A DNA stretch of 64,000 nt. Source: Theobroma cacao. Taxonomy: Eukaryota; Streptophyta; Magnoliopsida; Malvales; Malvaceae. The stretch spans positions 6,472,748-6,536,747 of the forward strand of contig NC_030850.1 of NCBI RefSeq assembly GCF_000208745.1, given 5' to 3'. Positions 46,374 through 57,079 of the stretch are shown here, piece after piece. Both the position numbers and the translations under genes were made by a program. How positions within the stretch are numbered: the stretch's first letter is position 1; the number at the start of each line of letters is the position of its first letter. The notes beneath the pieces were generated by a model. The model was not told where the DNA came from. It did not search any database and was given only the letters and a program-made list of their open reading frames with translations.

Positions 46374-47229
46374 AAAAAAAAGAGAAAAAAATTTTCAAGT
46401 TGAAAACCTGAAAAGGCAGCTTGAATCTGGGATATGTGTTTAGGGTGAAAACCCGAAAAAGTGGTCTAGACACGAAAGAGATGCAAATACTACAAAAGCT
46501 TAACACAAAAAAAGTGAAGATCATGATCCGAGATGTTCATGCAAAAGACAAGGGAGCTGACAAATGTGCCTATTTCAGGATAAAATTTTGAGACTACTGT
46601 TAATATCTATCGAAACAGTCATTAAGAAAGAACCGTATCCCTTTTGAATTAATCAAATTTCCCCTGTTCATTGTCATTATGCTTGATTGTAGAAACTTCC
46701 CTTTTTTCTAATGAAAAGTAGCCTTTCTGCTCCCAACAATGCCATCATTTCTATTCTGCCAAGAGAGGAGATATGAGTACATTGCACTACATTTGTCATA
46801 AAATTGGAATGATACTTAATAAAGAGCATGATAAAGTAAGAAATGTTTGCCATATTTTGAAAAAGGATCGTAATTGACAGGAAATGAAATGGAGTCTAGT
46901 AATGTAAGAAAAGAGAAAAGGCTAAGAAAAGAAAGAAAGAAATGGAATTAGTAATAGAATGGAGCACAGTAAAAATGTGAAGAATGATTGGATCATGCAT
47001 ATGATAGAGGAAGAAAACAGTTATGAGCAATGAATTGGGGAAGACGAGAGATCGAAAGCGTGATCGATTCATCCCCCATTGATCAAAGAAAAGGCTCTAA
47101 AACACCCAAAAAAGGAAACTGATGAAGATGAATTTTAAAACAATTGAAAAAAAGGGAAGTTCATCTTTAAAATCATAGAACTTTAGATGAGGAGTTGATT
47201 ATTTTTCACCATTCCAAAAAAGAAAAAAA

Positions 47230-47602
47230 GGTTGCGTTGCCTCAGTTTTGAGGAGTTCATTTTAAAGTCTCGTTGCCTCAATTTTGAGGAGTTCATTTTA
47301 AAGTCTCGTTGCCTCAATTTTAAGGAGTTCATTTTTAAAGTCTTGGTGCCTCAACTTTGAGGAGTTCATTTTAAAGTCTCGTTGCCTCAATTTTGAGGAG
47401 TTCATTTTAAAAGGTTACGCTGCCTCAGTTTTGAGGAGTTCATTTTTAAAGTCTCGTTGCCTCAATTTTGAGGAGTTCATTTTAAAAGTCTCATTGCCTC
47501 AGTTTTGAGGAGTTCATTTTAAAAGTCTCGTGGCCTCAGTTTTGAGGAGTTCATTTTTTAAAAGTCGTAATGCCTCAGTTTTGAGGAATTCATGTAAAAA
47601 AA
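47230..47602 (+). repeat. Hairpin minisatellite in the Ogre 3' region, 10 units
   Basis: Ten tandem units of 36-39 bp occur, each with GCCTCAATTTTGAGGAGTTC followed by ATTTTAAAGTCTCGTT or a variant. Each unit contains the inverted repeat CCTCAA/TTGAGG with a tiny loop, so the RNA could form ten small hairpins in a row. 46374-47229 is otherwise untranslated 3' region with no gene. Confidence 0.93.
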
Positions 47603-47679
47603 ATTGGTAAGAGAAATAAAGAATTTAGTCAAATACAATGTCTACGTTTTTGCACTATTTCGAATTTTCGAAATGCGCA

Positions 47680-47691
47680 AAGAGGGGCAGC
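47680..47691 (+). other. Ogre polypurine tract
   Basis: AAGAGGGGCAGC directly precedes the 3' LTR. It is the expected plus-strand primer. Confidence 0.8.
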
Positions 47692-48813
47692 TGTAGACAC
47701 TAAAATCATAAACAAAAAAATGAATTAAAAAAATATAATAAAAATTAAAAAATAAAGAAGAAATGAAAAAAGAAGGGAGAGAGGTACGTCCGCACCCTGT
47801 CAGGCACCTCCCTTACTCTGCCAGACGCGAAAAATTTACGTCTGGTAGGGTAGTGGAACGTGCCCCCCTCAGTGCTCAGGAACCAGGTATAAAGGGGAGG
47901 GGCACTGTAGCAATTGCCAACGGGGGGAACCTACAGAAAACGAAAAAAATTCCCTAAGTTTCCTAGCAGCCGAAAAACCACAACGATCCACAACCCAAAA
48001 AAAAATCAAAGAAAAGAGATACCAAAAAATCAAAAAATGCGTAATGAGAGGAGGGCAAAGTCGATTGGCAGGGAGAGAGAGTGAAAGGAGATCTAGATAG
48101 GTGTCCCGATCAGTGGAGAAGATAGGAAGCTTGAGGGAGTCCCGTCGGTTGTGGGAAAGGAAATGATGGGAGGGCTCGAGAACCATCTTTAATAAAAGGC
48201 TTTTGCTCGAATTAGGTTCATTATGCATAAAAATATTATTTTAAAAAGAAAACGTACGATGACCCCAATGACGGGAGTTATTCGTCGAATTTGCGAAGGC
48301 TAGTTTCTCGGATAATTCCCTAGGTGAGAGAATATCCCGAGTCCCACCAGTATGATGGGCGGATTCGAGAAAATATCATCGATAAAAGGTTATTCGTCCG
48401 GCATTTTTATCTCATGTCATGCATTTCATCTTGCCACCCATTTGCATTCCATTTTAGGTTAAATAGGAGATAAAATAAAAAAATAATAATTAAGAAAATA
48501 TAGTAAAATTAAAAATTAAAGTCCAATAGGATAATCTAAAAATGTAACCGTTCATGGAACGAGCGTCCCGAGGGTGCTAATCCTTCCCCGGACGTAACCG
48601 TACTCCCGAACCTAGATCTAGAAAATCGTAAACCAGTTTAAGGTTCTTTTCGGTGGGCTTAAAATTAATTTAAGTTTTCATCGATTAGAATCGAGTCAAT
48701 AGGTGGCCAATCGCACCTATTAAAAAAGATTGGTGGCGACTCCTAATTTAATTTTTAGTGAGTTTTCACATCCGTATCTGGCGATCGGGTTCCCGGACCC
48801 GCACGTTACGACA
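47692..48813 (+). repeat. Ogre 3' LTR, internally deleted (1122 bp)
   Basis: It matches both ends of the 5' LTR, but about 1.69 kb is missing: after GTTGTGGGAAAGGA (equivalent to about 33780) it jumps to ATGATGGGAGGGCTCGAG (equivalent to about 35454). A second difference is a short gap where the 5' LTR has GACTGGCAGGGTGCG near 33390. TATAAA is at 47888-47893. Other differences are scattered, many of the C/T or G/A type. Confidence 0.93.
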
Positions 48814-50273
48814 ATCCACATGATTGGTGCTAATCTTTCTCCTTTACACCAAAAAGTCAATTTCATAGTAGAAAATCAATTAGTATGTGTGTCTGGTGAA
48901 GAAGATTTACTAATAAGCAACTCTCTAACCACTCCATCGGTGGAATCGACGAAAGAACTTGAATGCTTCTTTAGATATTTTCAAAATTTATAACACAACT
49001 TACACAGTTGAAACGTTAATGGTGCACACTCTATGCTTATCGAGAACCACTAACATGAGAGTTTGGAAAACGAAGGGGAGAGGATGTCATGTCGAGTACG
49101 ATTAGTGGAAGAACCTTCAAAAAATCAAAAGGCATGTGTTACCGATCAAGAACGAGGAGATGTTTGGTTTAGGATACACGACAAGGAAAAGGAAGATGGT
49201 GGCTAAAATGAAAAGGAGGAGGTCAGCTCGCTCCGAGGGGCAAGATTTAAAGACCAAGAGAATCTGCATTCCCCACTTGCATAAGACCTTTCGCTCAATT
49301 GGTTGCATTTACCCCAAAGCGTTAAAATTGGGAAAATATGAATTCAACAAGACTCTAGAGGATGCTTTCGTTGAGCTCTCGGTTGCAAATGATCAGTGAA
49401 GAAGACAATGAGATATCTGGGTTCTCACTACAGGGTGCTAAGCAGTTGGAAGGCCATGGATCTGCCCGTTACCTTTGAGCCTTTTATAAAAGTAATGCAA
49501 TGTACAAATTCTGCTATATGCTTATGCCCAAGAGCTTTGGGAATAGTTTTTTTTTTCCTTTTTTTATTTAAATCATTTTAGTAATTACGATAAACATGAT
49601 GCATTTTTATAATCTTTTTTAATGTTTAGCTTTTTTTTTAAAAAAAATCTCTTAAATTCCTCTTTCTTGTCATGATTGTCTATATCTAACTAATTTCATC
49701 TATTTTTAAGTCTCCAAATAATGAATACGAAGATTAATCATAAATATTGGTGAGTTGGATGATGAAAAGAATGTAGATAATTATTTCTTATCTCTTGACT
49801 TGTCGAGACTAGTAGAATAGGAGGACAAAAAGATTGTGCCCCATCAAGAGTCCATAGATTTGTTGAATTTAGGAGATGAAGAGCATAGGAAGAAAGTTAA
49901 CGTCGGCACATCCTTCCCAATTGATGAGAGACAAAAATTGACAAAATTGCTTTGTGAATATGATAGATGTATTTGCATGGTCATATTAAGACATGTCAAG
50001 TCTTAGTATTGTTGTCTTTTTTCATAAGTTACCATTGAGATCGGAGTGCAAGTCGATCAAACAAAGGTTGAGACATATGAAGCTAGATTTGTTGTTGAAA
50101 ATTAAGGATGAGGTTAAGAAATAGTTTGATAAGGGATTGTTAGAAGTGGCTAAATATTAAGAATGAGTGGTTAACTAGTTCAAATTTCCAAAGAAAGGTA
50201 AAAAGGTTTAAATGTGTGGAGATTATAGGGATTTGAATAGAGTAAACTCAAAAGATAATTTCTCATTGCCTCA

Positions 50274-51905
50274 TGATAACTCTATTACATAGAGTTATCA
50301 TACAGTTTTGTGGAGCATGAATTGTACTTATTCTTTTAATTTTCAGCATAGTTCTTACCAAATTTTCATACTTTTTAGTAGGAGTTAATTTTTAGGATGT
50401 TTAGTGTCATGAAGGCAATTTAATCTTCATTTGTGTTATCAAAACTCCCCTCAATGCAACCTTTGATCATTCAACTTTTCTTTGATTTTGAAGGAGTGGT
50501 GGGCTGAAAGTGAAGCTGAAGAATGGACCTCATCAACTCTGCACTTGGTGGCTTAAAGGAGGAGAGCATGGTGGCGAAAGGATCAAAGCTGCAAAAACAA
50601 ATTGTCCGGGCAGAAGGATTTTCGTTGCAGCAAGAACCCAATCTCGCTACAGCAAGAACAGAGCACAAAGAAACAGAAGGATTTTCGCTGCAGTGAGAAT
50701 CCAATCTCGCTGCAGTGAAAATGAGGAACTCGTCAACCATGCCAGATCAGCTTTGGCTCGCTGCAGCAAGAATCCAATCTCGCTGTAGCGAGAACATATC
50801 AGAGATAAGGAATATTTTGGGCTCGAGATCCTAGGTCAAGGCTGAATAAGGGGGACTATAAATAGTATTCTTTGGCACAGAAAACGAGAGATTCGGCAGA
50901 GACACTTTTGGCAAGAGGAGCTGCAACAAAACGGGAAAAAAAGGAAGATTCAAGGGGAGGAGATTTTAAAAGTTGCAACAGATTCTTTTTGCTCTCTCTC
51001 TCTCTAGATTTGAAGCTTTTTCTCTCTCTCATTTTGTAAAACTATGCTCTTACTGCTGTATTGTGTACTCTATTTCTTTGAAATGTTGAGCTAAGCTCAA
51101 TTATCTAAGATTATGGTTAACTCTATTAATTAGTTTGGAAATTGGTTGGTTGGGTGTTTATTCTTAATGCAACTCTTGATGTTTATTCAAGCTGGAATCT
51201 ATTGTTCATTAATTGATTGATCACCAATTAATTGAAATTGAGTATTTGGATGACACTTGAAAAGGTTAATCTAAATTAGACTTAGGCTTGAGTAAAGTGT
51301 GTTCATAACACTAAAAAAAAAAAAGAGAATGAATGGTACTGTTTTGATGTGTGGTTAGGGTAGAAATACAACTAATTGCCACACTTAGTTAATTAGGAAT
51401 TTCTTAATTTCAAGAGCTTAAATTATTTGTAACCGATAGACATATAAGGAGGCAAATAGATTAGGCAAGTGTGTAATACCTTGACAGAGGATTACACACA
51501 ACTTAAGATCTTAGACTGATATCAAATTCCATTGAGATTAAATAACTAACCAAGACCAATTCCAAATGAAGTAATAGAGGACACCATAATCCTAGGTTAT
51601 TAGATCATTGATACCATTTCCATTTATTGATTGCATTACTTAGAGTAGATTCTTGTTAATTAGTTTACATTTTCTATTTAATCATAGTCCAAAAATTTAT
51701 TTCTTGGATAAGGTTAGCTTGTGTCAATTTTGGTAATTAGCAGCAATCATTAGATCAACTCCTTGAGGTTCGACATCCCACTCATCACTTATTACTTGTC
51801 ACGACCGTGTACACTTGCACGAAGTCTTTGCTAGTAATTTACATTCAATTTGAGCATATTTACATATTGCATAGGCAAGTTTATTATTACTTTTAGCTAG
51901 CAACA
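50274..51905 (+). mobile_element. Solo LTR of a gypsy-type element (1632 bp)
   Basis: It begins TGATAACTCTATT and ends GCTAGCAACA, with a perfect 5-bp duplication CCTCA on both sides (50269-50273 and 51906-51910). It interrupts the RT codons of the older Ogre remnant. A TATA box TATAAATAG is at 50857-50865. The first 28 bp form a perfect hairpin (TGATAACTCTA, loop, TAGAGTTATCA). No internal domain is present, so it arose by recombination between two LTRs. The end region (GAGGTTCGACATCCCACTC, CGTGTACACTTGCACG) suggests an Athila-like or other gypsy LTR, but the family is not certain. Orientation is taken from the TATA box. Confidence 0.9.
50620..50797. repeat. Palindromic CGCTGCAG repeat cluster in the solo LTR
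   Basis: Six copies of a CTCGCTGCAGCGAGAA-like palindrome (variants CGTTGCAGCAAG, CGCTACAGCAAG, CGCTGCAGTGAG, CGCTGTAGCGAG) are spaced by AATCCAAT-type linkers. They lie about 60-235 bp upstream of the TATA box. Confidence 0.8.
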
Positions 51906-51990
51906 CCTCACATTGATACTCTTGTTGATGATACTGCCAAACATTCCATGTTTTTGTTCATAAATGAATTTTCAGGATTATAAGAAAATT

Positions 51991-53220
51991 TATTGTATAT
52001 ATACATATACATATATATATCATTATATTTTATATATTTCATTTTATAAAGTATCTATTATGACTTAATTTGTATTTTTAAAAATTCCATCAATTAAATT
52101 GGTGTGTCTTGACTTGTAACATCAAATTTGACATTTAACATTTAATTAATATAAGTATATCAATTTAATATCCTAACATCAGGGGCAAAGGGAGATGGGT
52201 GGTAGTCGTCACCTCTCAATTTTTAATTTTGTTTTATTTTTATGTGAATAAAATTCAAAATATCTAGTTTCGCCATCCGTAAACAAATCAAATGAATTTG
52301 TTTGGAGTAATAGTAAGAAATCTAAGTTAACCTTCAAAGATATGCATTCAATTCCTTATAAGCTTAAATTTTAAAATTATTTTCTTTTTTTTCTTTTCTT
52401 TTTAAAATGCATTGAATACAACTTACGATACTTAATGTGAAAATTTAATATTACATTTTTTCTACTTTATATCTATTACAATGCCTAATGTGAAAATCTA
52501 ATTTTAATTTTTCTTTCTATATTATGTATATTTATATTACTGAATTTAAAAACTTATATTTAAATTGTTAATGAAATTTTATTTTATAATTTAATTTTAT
52601 TTTAAAAGTGATTAATTTTTTTACTCCGAATTGAATCATTGACTTGATCCATGACTTTATATAATTACTCTTTAGTCACCTTTCATACAAATTCTTAAAT
52701 TCAATACTGCCTAGCATAGCATATGACAAATAATTCTAAGCACTCTCTACAAAAGGAGAAATTTGGCCAATGAGAGACATACACAATGGCAATTTCAAAT
52801 CCCTTTCATTTATTTTCCTTTAGCTTTTATTATCCAACAATAAATTCCATCTTTGATATATTAGGTTTAAAATCTAGAATCTTAGTCTTACATATGAAAT
52901 GATGTACCATCAAACTGTAGAAAAATTACTAGCTTAATTCCTCAATTCTCGTGCTTTTTTAAAGGTTAAATCTAGCAGATACACTACTACATAATTAACC
53001 TAAAAAATAACATTGTTCGCCACAAGTTAAACCGGAAATATAATACAGATTGGCCATTCTAAAACGTTTTTCAGTAAAACTCCCTTAATTCTCATGGTTT
53101 CATAAGCTGAAACTTGCCAGATTCAAGCGTGGTTTTATGCCTTTCTAAGCAAGTGGCTGTCATAACTGAGCTCTATGTCAACTAGCAGAATGCGTAATTT
53201 CTTTAATTTCTTCTATTTAG
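51991..53220. other. AT-rich intergenic DNA
   Basis: (TA)n-like runs are at 51995-52040. About 52285-52375 has a weak SINE-like head (TTGGAGTAATAGTAAG ... GCATTCAATTCC). No gene is seen. Confidence 0.5.
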
Positions 53221-53883
53221 GGTTTAGTCACGCCCGCGTGATAAGCCCATAGGAGGGGAGATTCAAGAGCAATAGGAATAGGCCATCGGAGCCAACAACC
53301 GAGCAGATGAGAACTGAAAGGGGCCATTTAGCGGCCAAGGAGGCCAGGCGGGCCAACAGCAGTCGAGCCAACTAGCCACGCCAGTAGGCAGGCAGCATGC
53401 CCAGCACTGCCCCAACGGTCTACTCACTGTTCCATTGGGTAGAAACAATCTTCTATTGGAGGTTTCAAATCATGCCTAAGGTTCTTCCTAATCATTAGAG
53501 AGGGATAAGCACTTGGCTTGTAAAAAGGATCTTGCACACGAGCCAAAGGGGCTAGTTGGGTGGTGAAAATGTAAGGGTGGGAGGGCTCATCCCTTCCTTT
53601 GCCCTCCTAATGAGACAAAGGTTTTTAAGGGTTTCTCTAGTATAAATGTTCTACATTTGTGAATACAACACATTTTTTTTCCTCACTCCTTTGTTGCTTA
53701 TTTTCTGTTGCATCGTTCTTTTTTCATTCCATCTTTAGAGGGGAATACGAGTTTCCAGGCTGCTTAGGCATACCAATAGCATATGAGAGTTTCTAGATTG
53801 CTTAGGCGTCCTAGTGGCGTGTGAGGGATGTCTAGGGACGCATCGAGATTGAACTAAAGACTCGGCACGTGTCACAGAGACCT
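53221..53883. other. Unclassified G+C-richer repeat-like block
   Basis: 53225-53430 is clearly G+C-richer than its surroundings but shows no domain in any frame. About 53640-53660 has CTAGTATAAATG, a TATA-like word. At 53750-53830 a unit of about 39 bp (GAGTTTC.AG..TGCTTAGGC) occurs twice. It could be part of an old LTR; no partner was found. Confidence 0.4.
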
Positions 53884-54145
53884 CTTTAAGGATAAAGGTC
53901 AATTACTTATAAAGGAAATTATGAAAAATAGAAAACCTTATAAGTCTATCTCAAAAATAATCTTTAATATAAAATTAATTGTTTTTATCAACTTTTATTA
54001 TTGACTTGACAAAAATACCTTTTAAATCATTTCAGATAAATTAAATGTTATATGTTTCTCTCATCATCTAGCTTTATCTCGCTATCCAACTCTCTCTAAT
54101 TTTACCACAATCGTTATCTCTCTTTATTTATCTCTTTCTATCTCA

Positions 54146-54361
54146 CCATATCGTTGTCAATTTGCATACCAAGAGTAGAAATGACATTAAGGTATGTTCT
54201 TGGGTTCTATCTCTTGCCATATCGTCATATTGTTGTCTATTTAGAAATCAAAAAGCAGAAATGACATCAAGGTATGTTCTTGGATTCCATCTCTTGCCAT
54301 CTTGCTATATTGTTGTTAATTTACAAACCAAAGAGCAGATATGACATTAAGGTATGTTCTT
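54146..54361. repeat. Tandem repeat, 3 copies of 80 bp
   Basis: Units with CCATAT.GT, GTTGTCAATTT, AGCAGAAATGACATTAAGGTATGTTCTTGG and TCTATCTCTTG-type words occur three times. AAGGTATGTTCTT recurs at 54189, 54269 and 54349, exactly 80 bp apart. Confidence 0.9.
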
Positions 54362-54440
54362 AAATTTATTGATTTACATTTATAAAACTTCAAAGTTGAT
54401 GGGTTGAAATTATAAGTGAAATCTGTAAATTTGAACACTA

Positions 54441-55055
54441 TCTAGAGTTATTACATGTCATGCTTGCATGTAACAACTCTAATGCACATTGGTGCGTAAC
54501 AAATGGCATGTAAGTGGCCTGAATAGTTAACCCAGGGAAGCTACACATCATTTACAAAAAATTTAATGTTATTACACATCATGTAGAACAAGTTAAATAT
54601 TGTCACACGTCATGCGTAATAACTAAATTATTACACGTTATGTTTAAAAATCCTTGGTTGCTACACGCCATGCTTAAAAATTCTTAATTGCTACACGTCA
54701 TGACTAATGACTAAGTTGTTATACATCATGTCTAAAAATTATTAGTTGCTACATGCCATGCCTAAAAATTATTAGTTGCTACATGCCATGCTTAACTAAT
54801 GGACTAAGTTGTTACACATCATGCCTAAAATTTCTAAATACTACATGTCATGCCTAAAAATCCTAAGTTGCTACACGCCATGCATCATCCTAAGTTGCTA
54901 CACACCATGCCTAACAATCTAAGTCGCTATACACCATGTTGAAATTCATAAATGATGCTACACTATGTTTATATTCATGCCCATAGGGAAATCCTTAGAG
55001 TTGTTACACACCATGCCCATATTGTCTTGATATGTTACACGCCATTGTAATAACA
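54441..55055. repeat. Minisatellite of about 30-bp ACACGYCATG units
   Basis: About 17 degenerate units of roughly 20-40 bp (mostly near 31) are built on GTTGCTACACGCCATGCCTAAAAATT. The CTACAYRYCATG core is the best conserved part, and the spacer length varies. It encodes nothing. Confidence 0.9.
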
Positions 55056-55852
55056 TTCGACCCAAATGAGCATGGCGTATAATATCTTTAAGGATTTCCT
55101 TAAACCTTTAACTACCATATTTAACAAAATCAATGAATATGGCTACCATCACAACAAAAACCCACTAAAAAATTCAACAAAAAATTTAACATTAACTGAC
55201 TTACCTTTTTACGCAGTTATGAACTTGTTGCTATGAGGAATGAATCAAATGATCGTGTAATATACCCGGCATATAAAGTTTAGGAAAATAAAAAGGGAGA
55301 GGAAAAATCTTGTCGTGTAATATAACTAGTGCGTAATGTTGTTATGTATTTGAATATGAGGAAGTTTTATTGAGAGTAATTTAAAAAAAAATTAAACTAA
55401 ACAAAAGTCGGACACACTACATCAACACCTAAGGATCCATCACAAAACATAATCACGTTGAATTAAAGTATGAAATTTAAATACATCACAGTAAATCTAG
55501 TTTAAAATGTAACTGCAAATTTAAATTGATTACACTAAATAAACAAAGTTAAAAATCCAACAGCTCAGTTTCACAACTATTAGTAAAATTTTTTGAAAAT
55601 GACGTGTAACAATAACATTTTTTTAATACGACATATAATAACATTGGTGTGTAACAATATTTTTTCAACATGACATGTTGTCAAATTTTAAAACACATGC
55701 ACTTAAATATGACAAGGTTTCATTAATGATAATTTTATTTTAAAATCTTTTTTCTTAATTAAAAATAGTTAAAATTATGAAAAAAATTATTGCCTATAAT
55801 ACTTTATCTTTAAGGATTATTTTATAATTTTGGCCTTATATCATCTTTAAAG

Positions 55853-57079
55853 ATACCTTGTTGAGGTTAATCTTCTAATCTTTTACCACAACTTTGAACA
55901 TCATGCAATGCTATATTCTTCCCTACCGCGCATTTCATAGATTCCAGCATGTTTTCTAGGCATGAGCGACAAGCCTGACCATATCATTGTATGCTTTTCA
56001 TGATGACAGCGATAGAGTTAGTCAATTTTTATTGAAAGAGTCAAAGAAAAAAAAAAAAGATAAAAGTTTATAAGATTAATATGTTGGTAGACAATAATTT
56101 TATATAACATGTATATCAAAAAAAATAAAAAAAAAACTTATAATAGTCCATGTGAGATCATTTTGTTATTTTTTATTTGTATTAGTTATTAAATAAAAAA
56201 ATTATTTTAAAGAGACATTAAAAAAACAAATAATACTTTAAAAAATTTAAAAATTTTTAAAGGCCACAAACTCCAAAACTGTAAAAGCATCCGCCCTTGG
56301 CTCCAGGGAAATGGGATTGAATTTCAAAAATGATGCAGCCTCCGTAGTCTGCAGAAAATCTACACCAAAACTAACTGCAATCCTCATGATGTCCCTCGGT
56401 TTGCAGAATGCATGGTGCAATGTTGAGTTTTTGGTCCACGTAGTTTGAGGTACATGTTCTATTAGCTGGATTGACTCCAATCAATAACAAGGTTAAACAA
56501 GGGACTTAAGCATGACTCCAGTTTAACATAATTCCCATTCCAGATTTACTTCAGTTTAACATAGTCACCATTCATCCTTATATTGAGCCTGCAAAATTTG
56601 AGCGATCAAGTCTATTTTTAACATCTACAATGCGTCAGTTGAATATATTAGCAAGACTGTAGGAGAGAATGAAATAAGACAGACCTGTAAGTGCCCTCAT
56701 CACGATAAATGTTAAAAGATTGATTATAGTTCCTGAAGTTTATTTGATATCTCTAGAAAAACATCATGCCACAAGAGAAAGCGGAATGATTGCATAACAG
56801 CATGCTATAGAAATTGCTTTTAGTAGAGAAGAAGGAAATCTTAATCTAGACCTATCCCAGGCCAGAATGAGCAAAAATACTCTTGGCTCATTAAAATAAG
56901 CTAACTACTAGTATAATAATTGAATAAAGTATTATACTATTAGCCATCATTTGGCACCTTGAACTAATTTTAAGGCCCAAACATTTTCTCCAGCATAGCT
57001 TGAATGTTGTACCTGAACTAATATAAGCAAAATGGATGCAAAAAATGCAAAATGAATCATTTCCCTACCATGAGACCAT
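55853..57079. other. Intergenic DNA downstream of the NYN-LOTUS gene
   Basis: 55853-56245 is AT-rich spacer. On the minus strand at 56247-56480 there is a 77-codon open frame (MESIQLIEHVPQTTW... ending EFVAFKNF) that I do not recognise. It could be a gene fragment, but nothing around it supports a gene. 56500-57079 includes the likely 3' untranslated region of the gene ending at 57080. Confidence 0.45.

Larger units (their letters stand above)
33288..48818 (+). mobile_element. Ogre/Tat-type Ty3/gypsy LTR retrotransposon, near full length
   Basis: The element spans 33293-48813 (15,521 bp), with LTRs starting TGTAGACAC and ending TTACGACA. It is flanked by a perfect 5-bp duplication ATCCA (33288-33292 and 48814-48818). 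Inside, in order: a primer site unlike the Met-tRNA type; an extra ORF1 before gag; gag-protease; a putative intron; a single pol frame with RT, RNase H, a second RNase H and integrase; a tandem-repeat 3' region; and a polypurine tract. ORF1, the dual RNase H, the intron between protease and RT, and the large size together define the Ogre branch of Tat elements. Stops and small indels make it non-autonomous now. It sits inside the protease region of an older relative. Confidence 0.95.
48819..51990 (+). pseudogene. Older Ogre-like remnant hosting the younger insertions
   Basis: From 48819 the sequence continues the protease-region coding of a related Ogre exactly where the younger element is interrupted in homology: SPLHQKVNFIVENQLVCVSGEEDLL, then KNEEMFGLGYT and YPHLHKTF-like blocks (49136-49399). 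It continues through an intron-like stretch into RT coding with many stops (about 49740-50273). After the solo LTR it resumes at 51911 with HIDTLVDDTAKHSMF-like codons and fades by 51990. To the left of the younger element only about 24 bp (TTTGTTGGGATGATCTTGGATCCA-like, 33269-33292) match. The left half of this older copy is therefore missing or too diverged to see. Confidence 0.88.
53884..55852. mobile_element. Candidate foldback or DNA element enclosing two minisatellites
   Basis: The left end CTTTAAGGATAAAGGTCAAT resembles the reverse complement of the right end (CTTTAAAGATGATATAAGGCCAAAATTA), and of a second site slightly inside it. Words from the inner minisatellite occur inverted in the right half (55072, 55302, 55601, 55652). 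No transposase and no convincing target duplication are seen, so this is tentative. Confidence 0.35.

Noticed and set aside
47230..47602. CRISPR-like array (regular repeats with hairpins)
   Set aside because: The units are nearly identical through their whole length, with no unique spacers. The sequence is in a plant retrotransposon 3' region and no cas genes are present.
53263..53448. Cys/Trp/Pro-rich minus-strand open frame
   Set aside because: It is an effect of a short G+C-rich patch, with no recognisable domain, splice context or start context.
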